54,880 nucleotides of DNA from Rickettsiales bacterium (GTDB lineage: Bacteria > Pseudomonadota > Alphaproteobacteria > Rickettsiales > UBA998): assembly GCA_028279475.1 (NCBI GenBank), contig JANQNR010000006.1, positions 1 through 54,880 of the forward strand, read 5' to 3'. The position numbers and the translations under genes are program-made. The notes beneath the pieces are model-generated. The model made no database searches, was not told where the DNA came from, and saw only the letters and a list, made by a program, of their open reading frames with translations. Below are positions 27,235-34,825 of this stretch, in pieces (positions within the stretch are counted from its first letter, which is position 1; every line of letters starts with the position of its first letter).

Positions 27235-28518
27235 ATGAAAATTGTATCTGCTCTTATTATATCTACCTGCCTCGTGACCTCCTGGTCGGCGCTGGCGGAA
27301 GAAGCGCCACAAGAAAAACCCATCACTCGTGAGGCACGTGAGCGCGAGTTGTCTGTACTTTCCCGCTATGCCCGCTCGGATGAAGACCCGCTGAACCTGC
27401 GAGTTGGTAATTACATCGTCGCACCATCCATAGAAACTGGCGTGGAATATACAGATAATGTCTATTATCAAAGCAATGATGAACAGAGTGATTTTAAGTA
27501 TTTTGTCCGCCCGGAAATAGAAGCCCGATCTACCTGGGGCATGCATTCCCTTTCTGTCGGACTTGCTTCGGAAATCGCCGTTTATCAAGACATTACTGAA
27601 GAAAATCATGAAGATGCAAGAGGCTGGATTAAAGGCCGTTATGATTTGACAGGACAGACTAGCATTCCGGTAGAACTGAGTTATGGTCGTTCTCATGAAC
27701 GTCGTGATGATCCTGATGGTCGAGGCGGCATCGAACCAGTAGTATTCCATCAATTCAACGCCAGAACAGGATTTGCCCATCGCGGACATACGCTGGGCTT
27801 TAAAATCGATGCAGGCTACCGCGACATCGATTATGATGATACCCGCACCGCTACCGGCTTTATTAATAACGATGACCGGGATCGTGAGGTCTACACGTTC
27901 TCCGGTGAAGTTGGGCTCGCACATGAGGGATATTTCGCGCCGTTCGTGTACGGTCGCTACCGAGATACCCAATATAACCTGCAAACAGATGATGCTGGGG
28001 CACGCCGTGATTCCGAAGACATCGAAGCCGGGATTGGCGCACGTTTGGACTTCTCACGTATTCTACGCTCCACCTTCCGGGTCGGTTATGCAGAGCGTTC
28101 CCTGGAAAACTCCACATTCTCTGATTTTGATACGCTGACCTACAATGCCAACCTGATCTGGGAGCCGACTACCCTGTTAGCATTTGATTTCGGAGCCCTT
28201 CGGTTTATTCGTGAAACGACGCAAACCGACGTGTCTGCCATCGTACAGAGCGAACTATACGCGGCAGCCACATATGAGCTAACGCCAGCTATCTACCTAC
28301 ACCCCAAACTCAGTTATATTGAGCGGGACTTTAAGGGAGGCACGGAAGAAGGCCTTGAACAATATGAAGCGGAAGTAGAAATGACCTATGAGATCAATAG
28401 AAATCTTTACGCCGCACTCAATTACCACTATACCACCATTCAGGATAAGGGAGGCATTTCGCAGTTTGACGATATTGACGTCAACCGGGTAATGGCATCC
28501 CTCAAGCTTGAATTTTAG
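27235..28518 (+). CDS. outer-membrane beta-barrel protein (BBP2-like)
   Basis: A 427-aa exported protein with a signal peptide (cleavage likely after LAE or ALA near residue 21) and a long run of amphipathic beta strands ending in Leu-Glu-Phe, the usual C-terminal Phe of barrels. It resembles the putative beta-barrel porin 2 family of exopolysaccharide loci. It overlaps the start region of the Wza-like gene downstream; the two gene ends are 17 bp apart. A role as a partner of polysaccharide export is inferred from the context. Confidence 0.85.
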   Translation: MKIVSALIISTCLVTSWSALAEEAPQEKPITREARERELSVLSRYARSDEDPLNLRVGNYIVAPSIETGVEYTDNVYYQSNDEQSDFKYFVRPEIEARSTWGMHSLSVGLASEIAVYQDITEENHEDARGWIKGRYDLTGQTSIPVELSYGRSHERRDDPDGRGGIEPVVFHQFNARTGFAHRGHTLGFKIDAGYRDIDYDDTRTATGFINNDDRDREVYTFSGEVGLAHEGYFAPFVYGRYRDTQYNLQTDDAGARRDSEDIEAGIGARLDFSRILRSTFRVGYAERSLENSTFSDFDTLTYNANLIWEPTTLLAFDFGALRFIRETTQTDVSAIVQSELYAAATYELTPAIYLHPKLSYIERDFKGGTEEGLEQYEAEVEMTYEINRNLYAALNYHYTTIQDKGGISQFDDIDVNRVMASLKLEF

Positions 28519-28535
28519 TGTATGTGAGGAGTCAC

Positions 28536-29105
28536 ATGATGAATTTAAAGAATCTACACACTGTTGCGCTTAGCCTGTCTGTGCTGGCGTTGATACTAAC
28601 CGGTTGCGGCAAACCTGTTTCCAATGAAAACAGGGAAGTTTCAACACAGGAATATCAATTGGGAACCGGCGATGAGCTACGACTGGTCGTGTTTGGTCAC
28701 GAAGAGCTTTCCGGAGATTTTCTAGTAGATTCGAATGGTGAAGTAGCGCTACCCCTTGTCGGTTCTATTCAAGCCACTGGGCTGACGCGCCCGGAGCTGG
28801 AAACCCGCATCCGTGATGCCCTGCACCCAGAATATCTGAGTGACCCGAAAGTCAGCCTGGAAATTTCCGAATACCGTGACATCTATGTACTTGGTGAAGT
28901 TCGCACCCCAGGCGATTACCCTTACGTACCGGATATGATGGTTTTTCAGGCGGTTGCTCTGGCTGGTGGGTATACGTATCGCGCCGATGAAAATTATGCG
29001 GAGCTGATGCGGCAGCGAGGTGACAAGCTGGTGACGATTGAAGTCGATGCCCAGACCCAAGTACAGCCAGGGGATACAGTGGTTATCAAACGCCGCTGGT
29101 TCTAA
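28536..29105 (+). CDS. Wza-like polysaccharide export lipoprotein
   Basis: A 189-aa lipoprotein with lipobox ILTGC (acylated Cys near residue 26) followed by the poly-export domain (YQLGTGDELRLVVFGHEEL) and a SLBB-like segment (YVLGEVRTPGDYPYV, then FQAVALAGGYT). The family forms or feeds the outer-membrane channel for capsule or exopolysaccharide. The length is short compared with Wza (about 380 aa), so it has only one SLBB domain. The ATG at 28536 is chosen because GAGGAG lies six bases upstream. No Wzc or Wzx/Wzy gene is present here. Confidence 0.9.
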   Translation: MMNLKNLHTVALSLSVLALILTGCGKPVSNENREVSTQEYQLGTGDELRLVVFGHEELSGDFLVDSNGEVALPLVGSIQATGLTRPELETRIRDALHPEYLSDPKVSLEISEYRDIYVLGEVRTPGDYPYVPDMMVFQAVALAGGYTYRADENYAELMRQRGDKLVTIEVDAQTQVQPGDTVVIKRRWF

Positions 29106-29134
29106 CTGTTATACAGAAAGAAAAATCCAGTTTT

Positions 29135-30787
29135 CTACTTCAATTCTTTCTTCAATATCTTGCCAATCATGCTTTTGGGCAGTTCATCACGGAACTCGAT
29201 TGCATGAGGCACTGAGTAGGCCGATAATGAGGCTTTGAGGAACTGCCTGATTTCTGATTCCTCGGCTTCCATCCCCTCTTTCAATACAATAAACGCCTTG
29301 GGCACTTGTCCGCGCACCTCATGATCGACGCCAATCACTGCGCATTCCAACACCGCCTCATGGGTATAGAGCACTTCCTCAATATGGCGCGGGTAGATAT
29401 TATACCCGCCGGAAAGAATCATCTCTTTCTTTCGGTCAACGATAAAGAAATACCCGTCTTCATCCATATAGCCGATGTCACCCGTATGCAGCCGCCCTTG
29501 CTTGAGCACCTGCTGCGTCTCCACCTCATTCTTCCAGTATCCCTTCATCACCTGCGGTCCGCGGATACAGATTTCTCCCGTCTCTCCCTGCTCCAGCAGC
29601 GTCTCTTCATCGTCCTTGTCCACCACTTCCAAAATGGTTTTAGGGAACGGCATCCCGATCGAACCGGGCTTATTCACCCCGTATAGCGGATTGCAGGACA
29701 CCACCGGCGAGGATTCACTCAAACCATAGCCCTCAACCAGTTTACACCCGGTGACCTCCTCAAATTGCTGTTTGATTTCTACTGGCAGTCCGGCACCACC
29801 GGAAATGCACATTTTCAAACTGGTCAGATCATAACGATCCAGATGGGGATAATTCAAAATTGCGGTATACATCGTCGGCACACCGGGCATGAGCCCCGGT
29901 TTCTTCGCGACAATGTCCGCCAGTAGCGGTTTCATTTCGAAGCGCGGATGTAAAACGATACGAAACCCACTGGCAATCGCATAATTCATGACTACGGTCA
30001 TGGCGAACACATGAAACAGGGGCAGCACCCCCATCACCGTTTCTTCTCCTTCTTCCGCCTTATAAAACCAGTTACGGCACATCTCGCAATTTGCCGTGAT
30101 GTTGGCATGCGTTAACATCACACCCTTCGGTGTTCCGGTCGTACCCCCAGTATATTGCAACACGGCAATATCGTCATACGGGTGCACTTCCTGTGCTTCC
30201 ACTGCCGTATCATACCCCAGCAATGCATTGAACGTCACATGTTGATTATCTTTTGGAATAGCCGACATTTCCTTGGCTTTTAACACGGCATACATTGCCG
30301 CCTTGGTCATCGGCAACACGCTGGTCAAAGTACCAACCACTACCTTACGCAATGCCCCTTGTCCAATAAATGGCTGCAATTTTGCATAAAGCAGCTTCAG
30401 GTTCAGCGTCACCATGATTTCCGTCTCTGAGTCCTGCAACTGGTGCTCAAGCTCATTAGCGGAATAGAGCGGGTTATAATTCACAACAATCCCACCGGCC
30501 TTGAGGATGCCATAGTAGGCAATCACATATTGCGGGCTATTGGGGAGGAACAGCCCTACCTTGGTGCCTTTCGTTACCCCGATGCTCTGCAACCCTTTAG
30601 CAAATCGGCGTACTTTTTGACCTAGTTCGTGGTACGTGTAGGTTTTTCCTTTAAAGTCCAGGCAGATATGGTCAGGAAATCGCGCTTCCGAGCGTTCCAG
30701 CAACCCATAGAGTGGCCCAACCGGCAAGTCGGCGCTCCAGTCAATGTCTTCAGGGTAATGGGTAACCCAAGGATATGGTGCAGTCAT
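29135..30787 (-). CDS. fadD: long-chain fatty acid-CoA ligase
   Basis: An acyl-adenylate-forming enzyme that activates long-chain fatty acids to acyl-CoA. It has the AMP-binding YTGGTTGTPKG, GYGLSESSPV, and the HTGDIGYMDEDGYFFIVDRKKEMI segment with the hinge Asp and Lys, and SGGYNIYPRHIEEVL. It is 550 aa, normal for FadD. With etfBA it points to fatty acid use. A role in lipid recycling or PHB is also possible. It is convergent with the export lipoprotein. Confidence 0.94.
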   Translation of the reverse strand: MTAPYPWVTHYPEDIDWSADLPVGPLYGLLERSEARFPDHICLDFKGKTYTYHELGQKVRRFAKGLQSIGVTKGTKVGLFLPNSPQYVIAYYGILKAGGIVVNYNPLYSANELEHQLQDSETEIMVTLNLKLLYAKLQPFIGQGALRKVVVGTLTSVLPMTKAAMYAVLKAKEMSAIPKDNQHVTFNALLGYDTAVEAQEVHPYDDIAVLQYTGGTTGTPKGVMLTHANITANCEMCRNWFYKAEEGEETVMGVLPLFHVFAMTVVMNYAIASGFRIVLHPRFEMKPLLADIVAKKPGLMPGVPTMYTAILNYPHLDRYDLTSLKMCISGGAGLPVEIKQQFEEVTGCKLVEGYGLSESSPVVSCNPLYGVNKPGSIGMPFPKTILEVVDKDDEETLLEQGETGEICIRGPQVMKGYWKNEVETQQVLKQGRLHTGDIGYMDEDGYFFIVDRKKEMILSGGYNIYPRHIEEVLYTHEAVLECAVIGVDHEVRGQVPKAFIVLKEGMEAEESEIRQFLKASLSAYSVPHAIEFRDELPKSMIGKILKKELK

Positions 30788-30871
30788 AATCTGGATGTAG
30801 CAAAAAAAACGTAGCGCATCCAGTCGAATTGCATCGGTTGCACCGATGGCAGCACATTGTTATGATACGGT

Positions 30872-31192
30872 ATGGATGATTTGACCCATTCTGAAAAGCA
30901 GATTGCCGAAAAAACCGTATGCGTTCTACTGATACGTGGCAAAGACGAACAGGATCAAGCAGTGTATGCTTATGTCGCCGTGCGTGCCGACAAGCTCAAT
31001 GATTTCATTCAGGCACAGCAAGAACCTGGATTCCGACCGGAAGACCATGCCATTATCATTGAATCCGGCACTGGGGAACCGTCTGCGACAGTTCGGCAAA
31101 GAATGGAAACCGAATACGGGTTCAAGCATGACAAAATGGTTTTTTTATCGGGAGATTCTCAGGAAACACCAAATACGGCTGACAACGACTAA
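30872..31192 (+). CDS. hypothetical 106-aa soluble protein
   Basis: No family recognised. The sequence is highly charged, with a central hydrophobic strand pattern (KTVCVLLIRG near residue 14, then VYAYVAVRADKL) and a C-terminal Ser/Thr/Asp-rich tail. The start ATG has no strong ribosome-binding site, but the reading frame is open and its codon use is like its neighbours. It is divergent from fadD and 56 bp ahead of the RDD gene. Confidence 0.6.
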   Translation: MDDLTHSEKQIAEKTVCVLLIRGKDEQDQAVYAYVAVRADKLNDFIQAQQEPGFRPEDHAIIIESGTGEPSATVRQRMETEYGFKHDKMVFLSGDSQETPNTADND

Positions 31193-31248
31193 GTGTAGAG
31201 AGCAACCTTTACTCACCCGGTATGCCTGTAGTAAGATGATGTCACTCT

Positions 31249-31899
31249 ATGAACGAAACGCCCACACCACCTGATAGACTAGGTCGTCCTGTTCCCGGCG
31301 CCGGAAAGGATGACGTACCATTGGCATCCGATACACTGGTTGCAAGTGCTGCCCGGCGGTTGGTTGCGTTTTTGATCGACGTATGTTTGATTGCAGCATT
31401 TGCATGGTACGTGATGCTTCCGTTTCTGCAAGCGATGCCCTCCCTACCGCAGCAGGGACACGAGCCACTCTCCTACATCCGGACACTGGCCATGGCTGCC
31501 TTCGTCAGCTGGTGCGCGTACGTGGTATTGTTCAATACCTCCGACTGGCAGGCAACGCCGGGGCAGAGATTAATGCGCATCTATGTCTGTACCGTTTTCG
31601 GGCAGGAATTGTCCCTGATTACCGCTACCGGTCGCTTCATCATCTTTTCGGCACCGGTCGTCATCCTTACCGCAGGTGGGCTGGAAGAAATCATCAGCGT
31701 CCTGCCTTTTATCCGTGATGTGGAAACACTGGCAGGATACCAAGTGGAAGTCAGCGAATTTTTCTATCCCGTTTTCATGGGAGTCGCCATGATTCAGTTC
31801 ATCATGACGTGGCCGCTGCTGACCGGCAATCCATCGCGCGTAATCTGGGATCAACTGTTCCATACAACCGTTTTACAACGGGATATGCGCGTATCCTGA
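31249..31899 (+). CDS. RDD-family membrane protein
   Basis: A 216-aa inner-membrane protein with the RDD signature: ARRLVAFLIDVCLI in helix 1 (Arg-Asp pair), a conserved TPGQRLMRI in the loop before helix 3. Four or more hydrophobic helices are visible. RDD proteins are linked to transport or ion balance, with no fixed function. Its stop overlaps the start of the GNAT gene by one base. Confidence 0.85.
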   Translation: MNETPTPPDRLGRPVPGAGKDDVPLASDTLVASAARRLVAFLIDVCLIAAFAWYVMLPFLQAMPSLPQQGHEPLSYIRTLAMAAFVSWCAYVVLFNTSDWQATPGQRLMRIYVCTVFGQELSLITATGRFIIFSAPVVILTAGGLEEIISVLPFIRDVETLAGYQVEVSEFFYPVFMGVAMIQFIMTWPLLTGNPSRVIWDQLFHTTVLQRDMRVS

Positions 31900-32429
31900 T
31901 GTCACCATCACCCTACACGATCGCTCGCCTGAAAGCTCAGGACGCCAAAGCATTGCAACGCATACGGCTGGAAGCGCTGCAACGCTATCCTGACGCCTAT
32001 ACTGCGACCTACGAGGAAGAAGCAACGCATGACACGGAATGGTTTACCAATCTTATTGCTTCACAAATCATTGTTGGAGTCTGGCATAAAACAAGTGAAC
32101 TAGTTGCCACGGCTCGTATTACACCGGAACATCGTCCTCGCCAGACGCATAAGGGCTTATTGAGCATGGTGTATGTCGCACCAGAGCATCAAGGCAACGG
32201 TCTATCAAAAACACTCATTCTTGCATTGCTGGATGCGCTCCCTGAATCAATAGAGCAGGTACTATTGTCTGTTGAATCTACCAACACAGCAGCCATATCC
32301 TTATATGAATCATTGGGATTTGTAACATATGGCCATGAACCACGTGTTGCCAAGCGACTGGACGGCAGCTACTTGGATGATATATTGATGATTAAATTTT
32401 TAGAGCATATGAATACCGCCGATGAATAA
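31899..32429 (+). CDS. GNAT family N-acetyltransferase
   Basis: A 176-aa acetyl-CoA-dependent acetyltransferase. The acetyl-CoA loop is in VYVAPEHQGNGLSKTLI (QxxGxS form), and the following SVESTNTAAISLYESLGF segment carries the usual Asn and Tyr of the fold. The substrate is not visible. The ATG at 31899 overlaps the RDD stop, and the end overlaps argC by 8 bp. A longer in-frame extension into the RDD gene is rejected. Confidence 0.9.
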   Translation: MSPSPYTIARLKAQDAKALQRIRLEALQRYPDAYTATYEEEATHDTEWFTNLIASQIIVGVWHKTSELVATARITPEHRPRQTHKGLLSMVYVAPEHQGNGLSKTLILALLDALPESIEQVLLSVESTNTAAISLYESLGFVTYGHEPRVAKRLDGSYLDDILMIKFLEHMNTADE

Positions 32430-33474
32430 TTCCATTCAACCTGTGAATATCGCTATCCTCGGTGCCAGTGGCTATACGGGTGCAGAGTTGTTGCGGCTAC
32501 TTCCAGCACACCCTTATGCCTGCATCACAGCACTGACTGCGCACGCTCATGCAGGAAAACCGGTCGATGCTGTATTTCCGCATTTGACAGGACATAACCT
32601 TCCTTCACTCACCACCATTGATGCGGTGGATTTCTCCGAGATTGACATCGTGTTCTGTTGTCTGCCGCATGCCACCACCCAAACCGTGCTGCGTGACCTG
32701 CCGGAACATGTGCGCATCATTGACCTGTCGGCGGATTTCCGCTTAACGGACATCCATGCCTATGAGCGTTGGTACGGTCAACCGCATCAAGCACAATCCC
32801 TGCAACAGGAGGCTGTCTACGGCCTCACAGAGCATTACCGAGAACGGATCGCCCCGGTGCGGCTCATTGCTAATCCCGGCTGCTATCCGACCTGCTCCCT
32901 GCTGGCATTGTTGCCGCTGGCGTCAAACAGGCTGATTGATACAAGCCGCGTTATCATCGATGCCAAATCAGGGGTTAGTGGTGCCGGGCGCAGTGTCAAA
33001 CAGCACCTACTCTATAACGAGGTCGCCGAGGGTATGCAGCCTTACGGCGTTAATCAGCACCGGCACATGGCGGAGATGGAACAAGAGATTACGGCCTTCG
33101 GTGGCACATCACCCGGCATTACCTTTGTTCCGCATCTGGTGCCGCAACGCCGGGGCATGATCGCGACTATCTACGCAAACCTGCACGAAGGCGTCACCTA
33201 TGACCAAGCACGGAACATGTTGGCACAGGCCTACGCGCCAGAACCGTTTGTCACCCTGCTGGATGAGGGAGTCGTCCCTTCGACGCACTCCGTGCGCGGC
33301 ACTAATCATTGCCATCTAAACCTCTTCCCCGGCACCGGGGACGATCAGATCATCCTGATTTCCGCAATCGATAACCTGGTGAAGGGTGCCTCAGGACAGG
33401 CGATCCAGAACCTTAACGTGATGCTGGGGGTCGATGAAACGCTGGGACTACAGGGAGGTGCGATCTTCCCATGA
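32422..33474 (+). CDS. argC: N-acetyl-gamma-glutamyl-phosphate reductase
   Basis: Reduces N-acetylglutamyl phosphate to the semialdehyde in arginine synthesis. The NADP site is GASGYTGAELLR. The catalytic Cys is in LIANPGCYPTCS, and the His in GTNHCHLN. At 350 aa it is of the long bacterial type. It overlaps the GNAT upstream by 8 bp and the carbonic-anhydrase-like gene by 4 bp. argD and argF lie 6 kb further on, on the other strand. Confidence 0.96.
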   Translation: MNNSIQPVNIAILGASGYTGAELLRLLPAHPYACITALTAHAHAGKPVDAVFPHLTGHNLPSLTTIDAVDFSEIDIVFCCLPHATTQTVLRDLPEHVRIIDLSADFRLTDIHAYERWYGQPHQAQSLQQEAVYGLTEHYRERIAPVRLIANPGCYPTCSLLALLPLASNRLIDTSRVIIDAKSGVSGAGRSVKQHLLYNEVAEGMQPYGVNQHRHMAEMEQEITAFGGTSPGITFVPHLVPQRRGMIATIYANLHEGVTYDQARNMLAQAYAPEPFVTLLDEGVVPSTHSVRGTNHCHLNLFPGTGDDQIILISAIDNLVKGASGQAIQNLNVMLGVDETLGLQGGAIFP

Positions 33475-34001
33475 GTGCTACCCCGATCATTTTGCCCTAC
33501 AAAGGCATCTGGCCGACCATCGCCGATGATGTCTATGTGGCACCCGGCGCCGTCATTACCGGGGATGTGACCATCGGTGCGGGTAGTTCTGTCTGGTTCG
33601 GCACCGTGATTCGTGGTGATGTCATGCCGGTGACCATCGGCGAGCGCACCAATATTCAGGACAATTCGGTGATCCATGTCACCCGCAAAGTCGGGCCAAC
33701 CGTGATCGGCTCCGGCGTAACCATCGGCCATGCGGTGATGCTGCATGCCTGCACTATTGAAGACAATGCGTTTATCGGCATGCGCGCAACCATGCTGGAT
33801 CATTCGGTGGTGCGTTCCGGTGGTATGCTGGCAGCCGGGGCGATGCTTACCCCTCGAAAAGAAGTCGGCTCCGGTGAATTATGGACAGGCAGCCCGGCCA
33901 GCCTCAAGCGCCCGATGACACAAGACGAGCAGGCGTTTATTCCCATCTCTGCTGATAATTACGTACGCCTGTCGCGTGAGTATATAGAAGAGCCTGTTTA
34001 G
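33471..34001 (+). CDS. gamma-carbonic anhydrase family protein
   Basis: A left-handed beta-helix protein with hexapeptide repeats (176 aa). The metal-binding histidines are in NSVIHVT, IGHAVML and LHACTI, in the usual spacing of the Cam/YrdA group. Members include active zinc or iron carbonic anhydrases and proteins without known activity. It overlaps argC by 4 bp at its start and the SprA-like gene by 4 bp tail-to-tail at its end. Confidence 0.92.
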   Translation: MSATPIILPYKGIWPTIADDVYVAPGAVITGDVTIGAGSSVWFGTVIRGDVMPVTIGERTNIQDNSVIHVTRKVGPTVIGSGVTIGHAVMLHACTIEDNAFIGMRATMLDHSVVRSGGMLAAGAMLTPRKEVGSGELWTGSPASLKRPMTQDEQAFIPISADNYVRLSREYIEEPV

Positions 34002-34747
34002 GCCGCCACGCTGAAACGTTCACCTGACTCTGCCAATCCACCATCAAATTGCCGCTGATAGAGTGATGCGGCACGACTGAATGCATCACGCGCTACGGCA
34101 ATATCCTGAGGTGACGCATCTCCCGGCGCAGTTGCGGCAATACCCAGTGTCGTGGCGTCACGTGCAGCCTTACGCTCATCGGTCGTGGAAGAGGAGCCGA
34201 TATTCACCTGCCCGCTGGTAGCGTAAAGTTCCCCATCTGGTCCCACCTGATACCCATATTGCGGCACCCCGGTCGCCAACCCACCGGCTGCCCGGAAGTG
34301 CAAGCTCTCCTGCGAGCGCACCCCAGCATCAATCACCTGCAACTGGCTACGGCGTATGTCATCATTAAACTCCTCGGAAAACGCTTCGGCAAATTCCAGT
34401 GGTGAGAGTGACAAACGTGCCTGCGCAATATCCTGTAACGTAACCGGTTCACGGAAACGAGCAGCATTGGTAGTTTCATTATCGGCAGTGAGTGGCCGAC
34501 GCGGTGCATCCGCGACACCCGGTGCCTGTCCATTTGCACTGACCGCATCACGAGACGAGGTCGTAACTGTTCCGCCAGTAGCGTAACGCTGACCATCCGG
34601 CCCAATGCCATACGTAACATTGGCCGTAACGGTAGACCCTGCCCCCGCCTGCCCGCGCGCCTGCTGTAGCTGGCTGCGAATCTGGCCGTCAATCGCCTGC
34701 ATTTGCAGGGTCGGAAGTAACGATGCATCACCTAAAATCATAATCAC
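33998..34747 (-). CDS. SprA-like repeat protein
   Basis: A 249-aa protein with two copies of a motif that I recognise from the SprA-related family: YGIGPDGQRYATGGTV near residue 46 and YQVGPDGELYATSGQV near residue 170. The segment after the second copy, DATTLGIAATAPGDASPQD, also matches that family's conserved run. No HExxH metalloprotease motif is visible, although some family members are annotated as such. There is no signal peptide; most of the rest is helical and Ala/Gln-rich. The start is GTG at 34747 (GAGG nearby) or ATG at 34741. Confidence 0.75.
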   Translation of the reverse strand: MIMILGDASLLPTLQMQAIDGQIRSQLQQARGQAGAGSTVTANVTYGIGPDGQRYATGGTVTTSSRDAVSANGQAPGVADAPRRPLTADNETTNAARFREPVTLQDIAQARLSLSPLEFAEAFSEEFNDDIRRSQLQVIDAGVRSQESLHFRAAGGLATGVPQYGYQVGPDGELYATSGQVNIGSSSTTDERKAARDATTLGIAATAPGDASPQDIAVARDAFSRAASLYQRQFDGGLAESGERFSVAA

Positions 34748-34825
34748 AATACCTCAACTCTATCATTATCATAAAAACGTTAACTTTTTCTGTCATGCGT
34801 CATTTTTATGCTATAGTGATATTCC

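Noticed and set aside
29106..29134. Terminator between the export lipoprotein and fadD
   Set aside because: The 29-bp gap has T-rich and A-rich bits but no stable hairpin.
34812..34817. TATAGT as -10 box of glnE
   Set aside because: It is only nine bases from the ATG, with no good -35 match; it would require a leaderless message, for which there is no other support.
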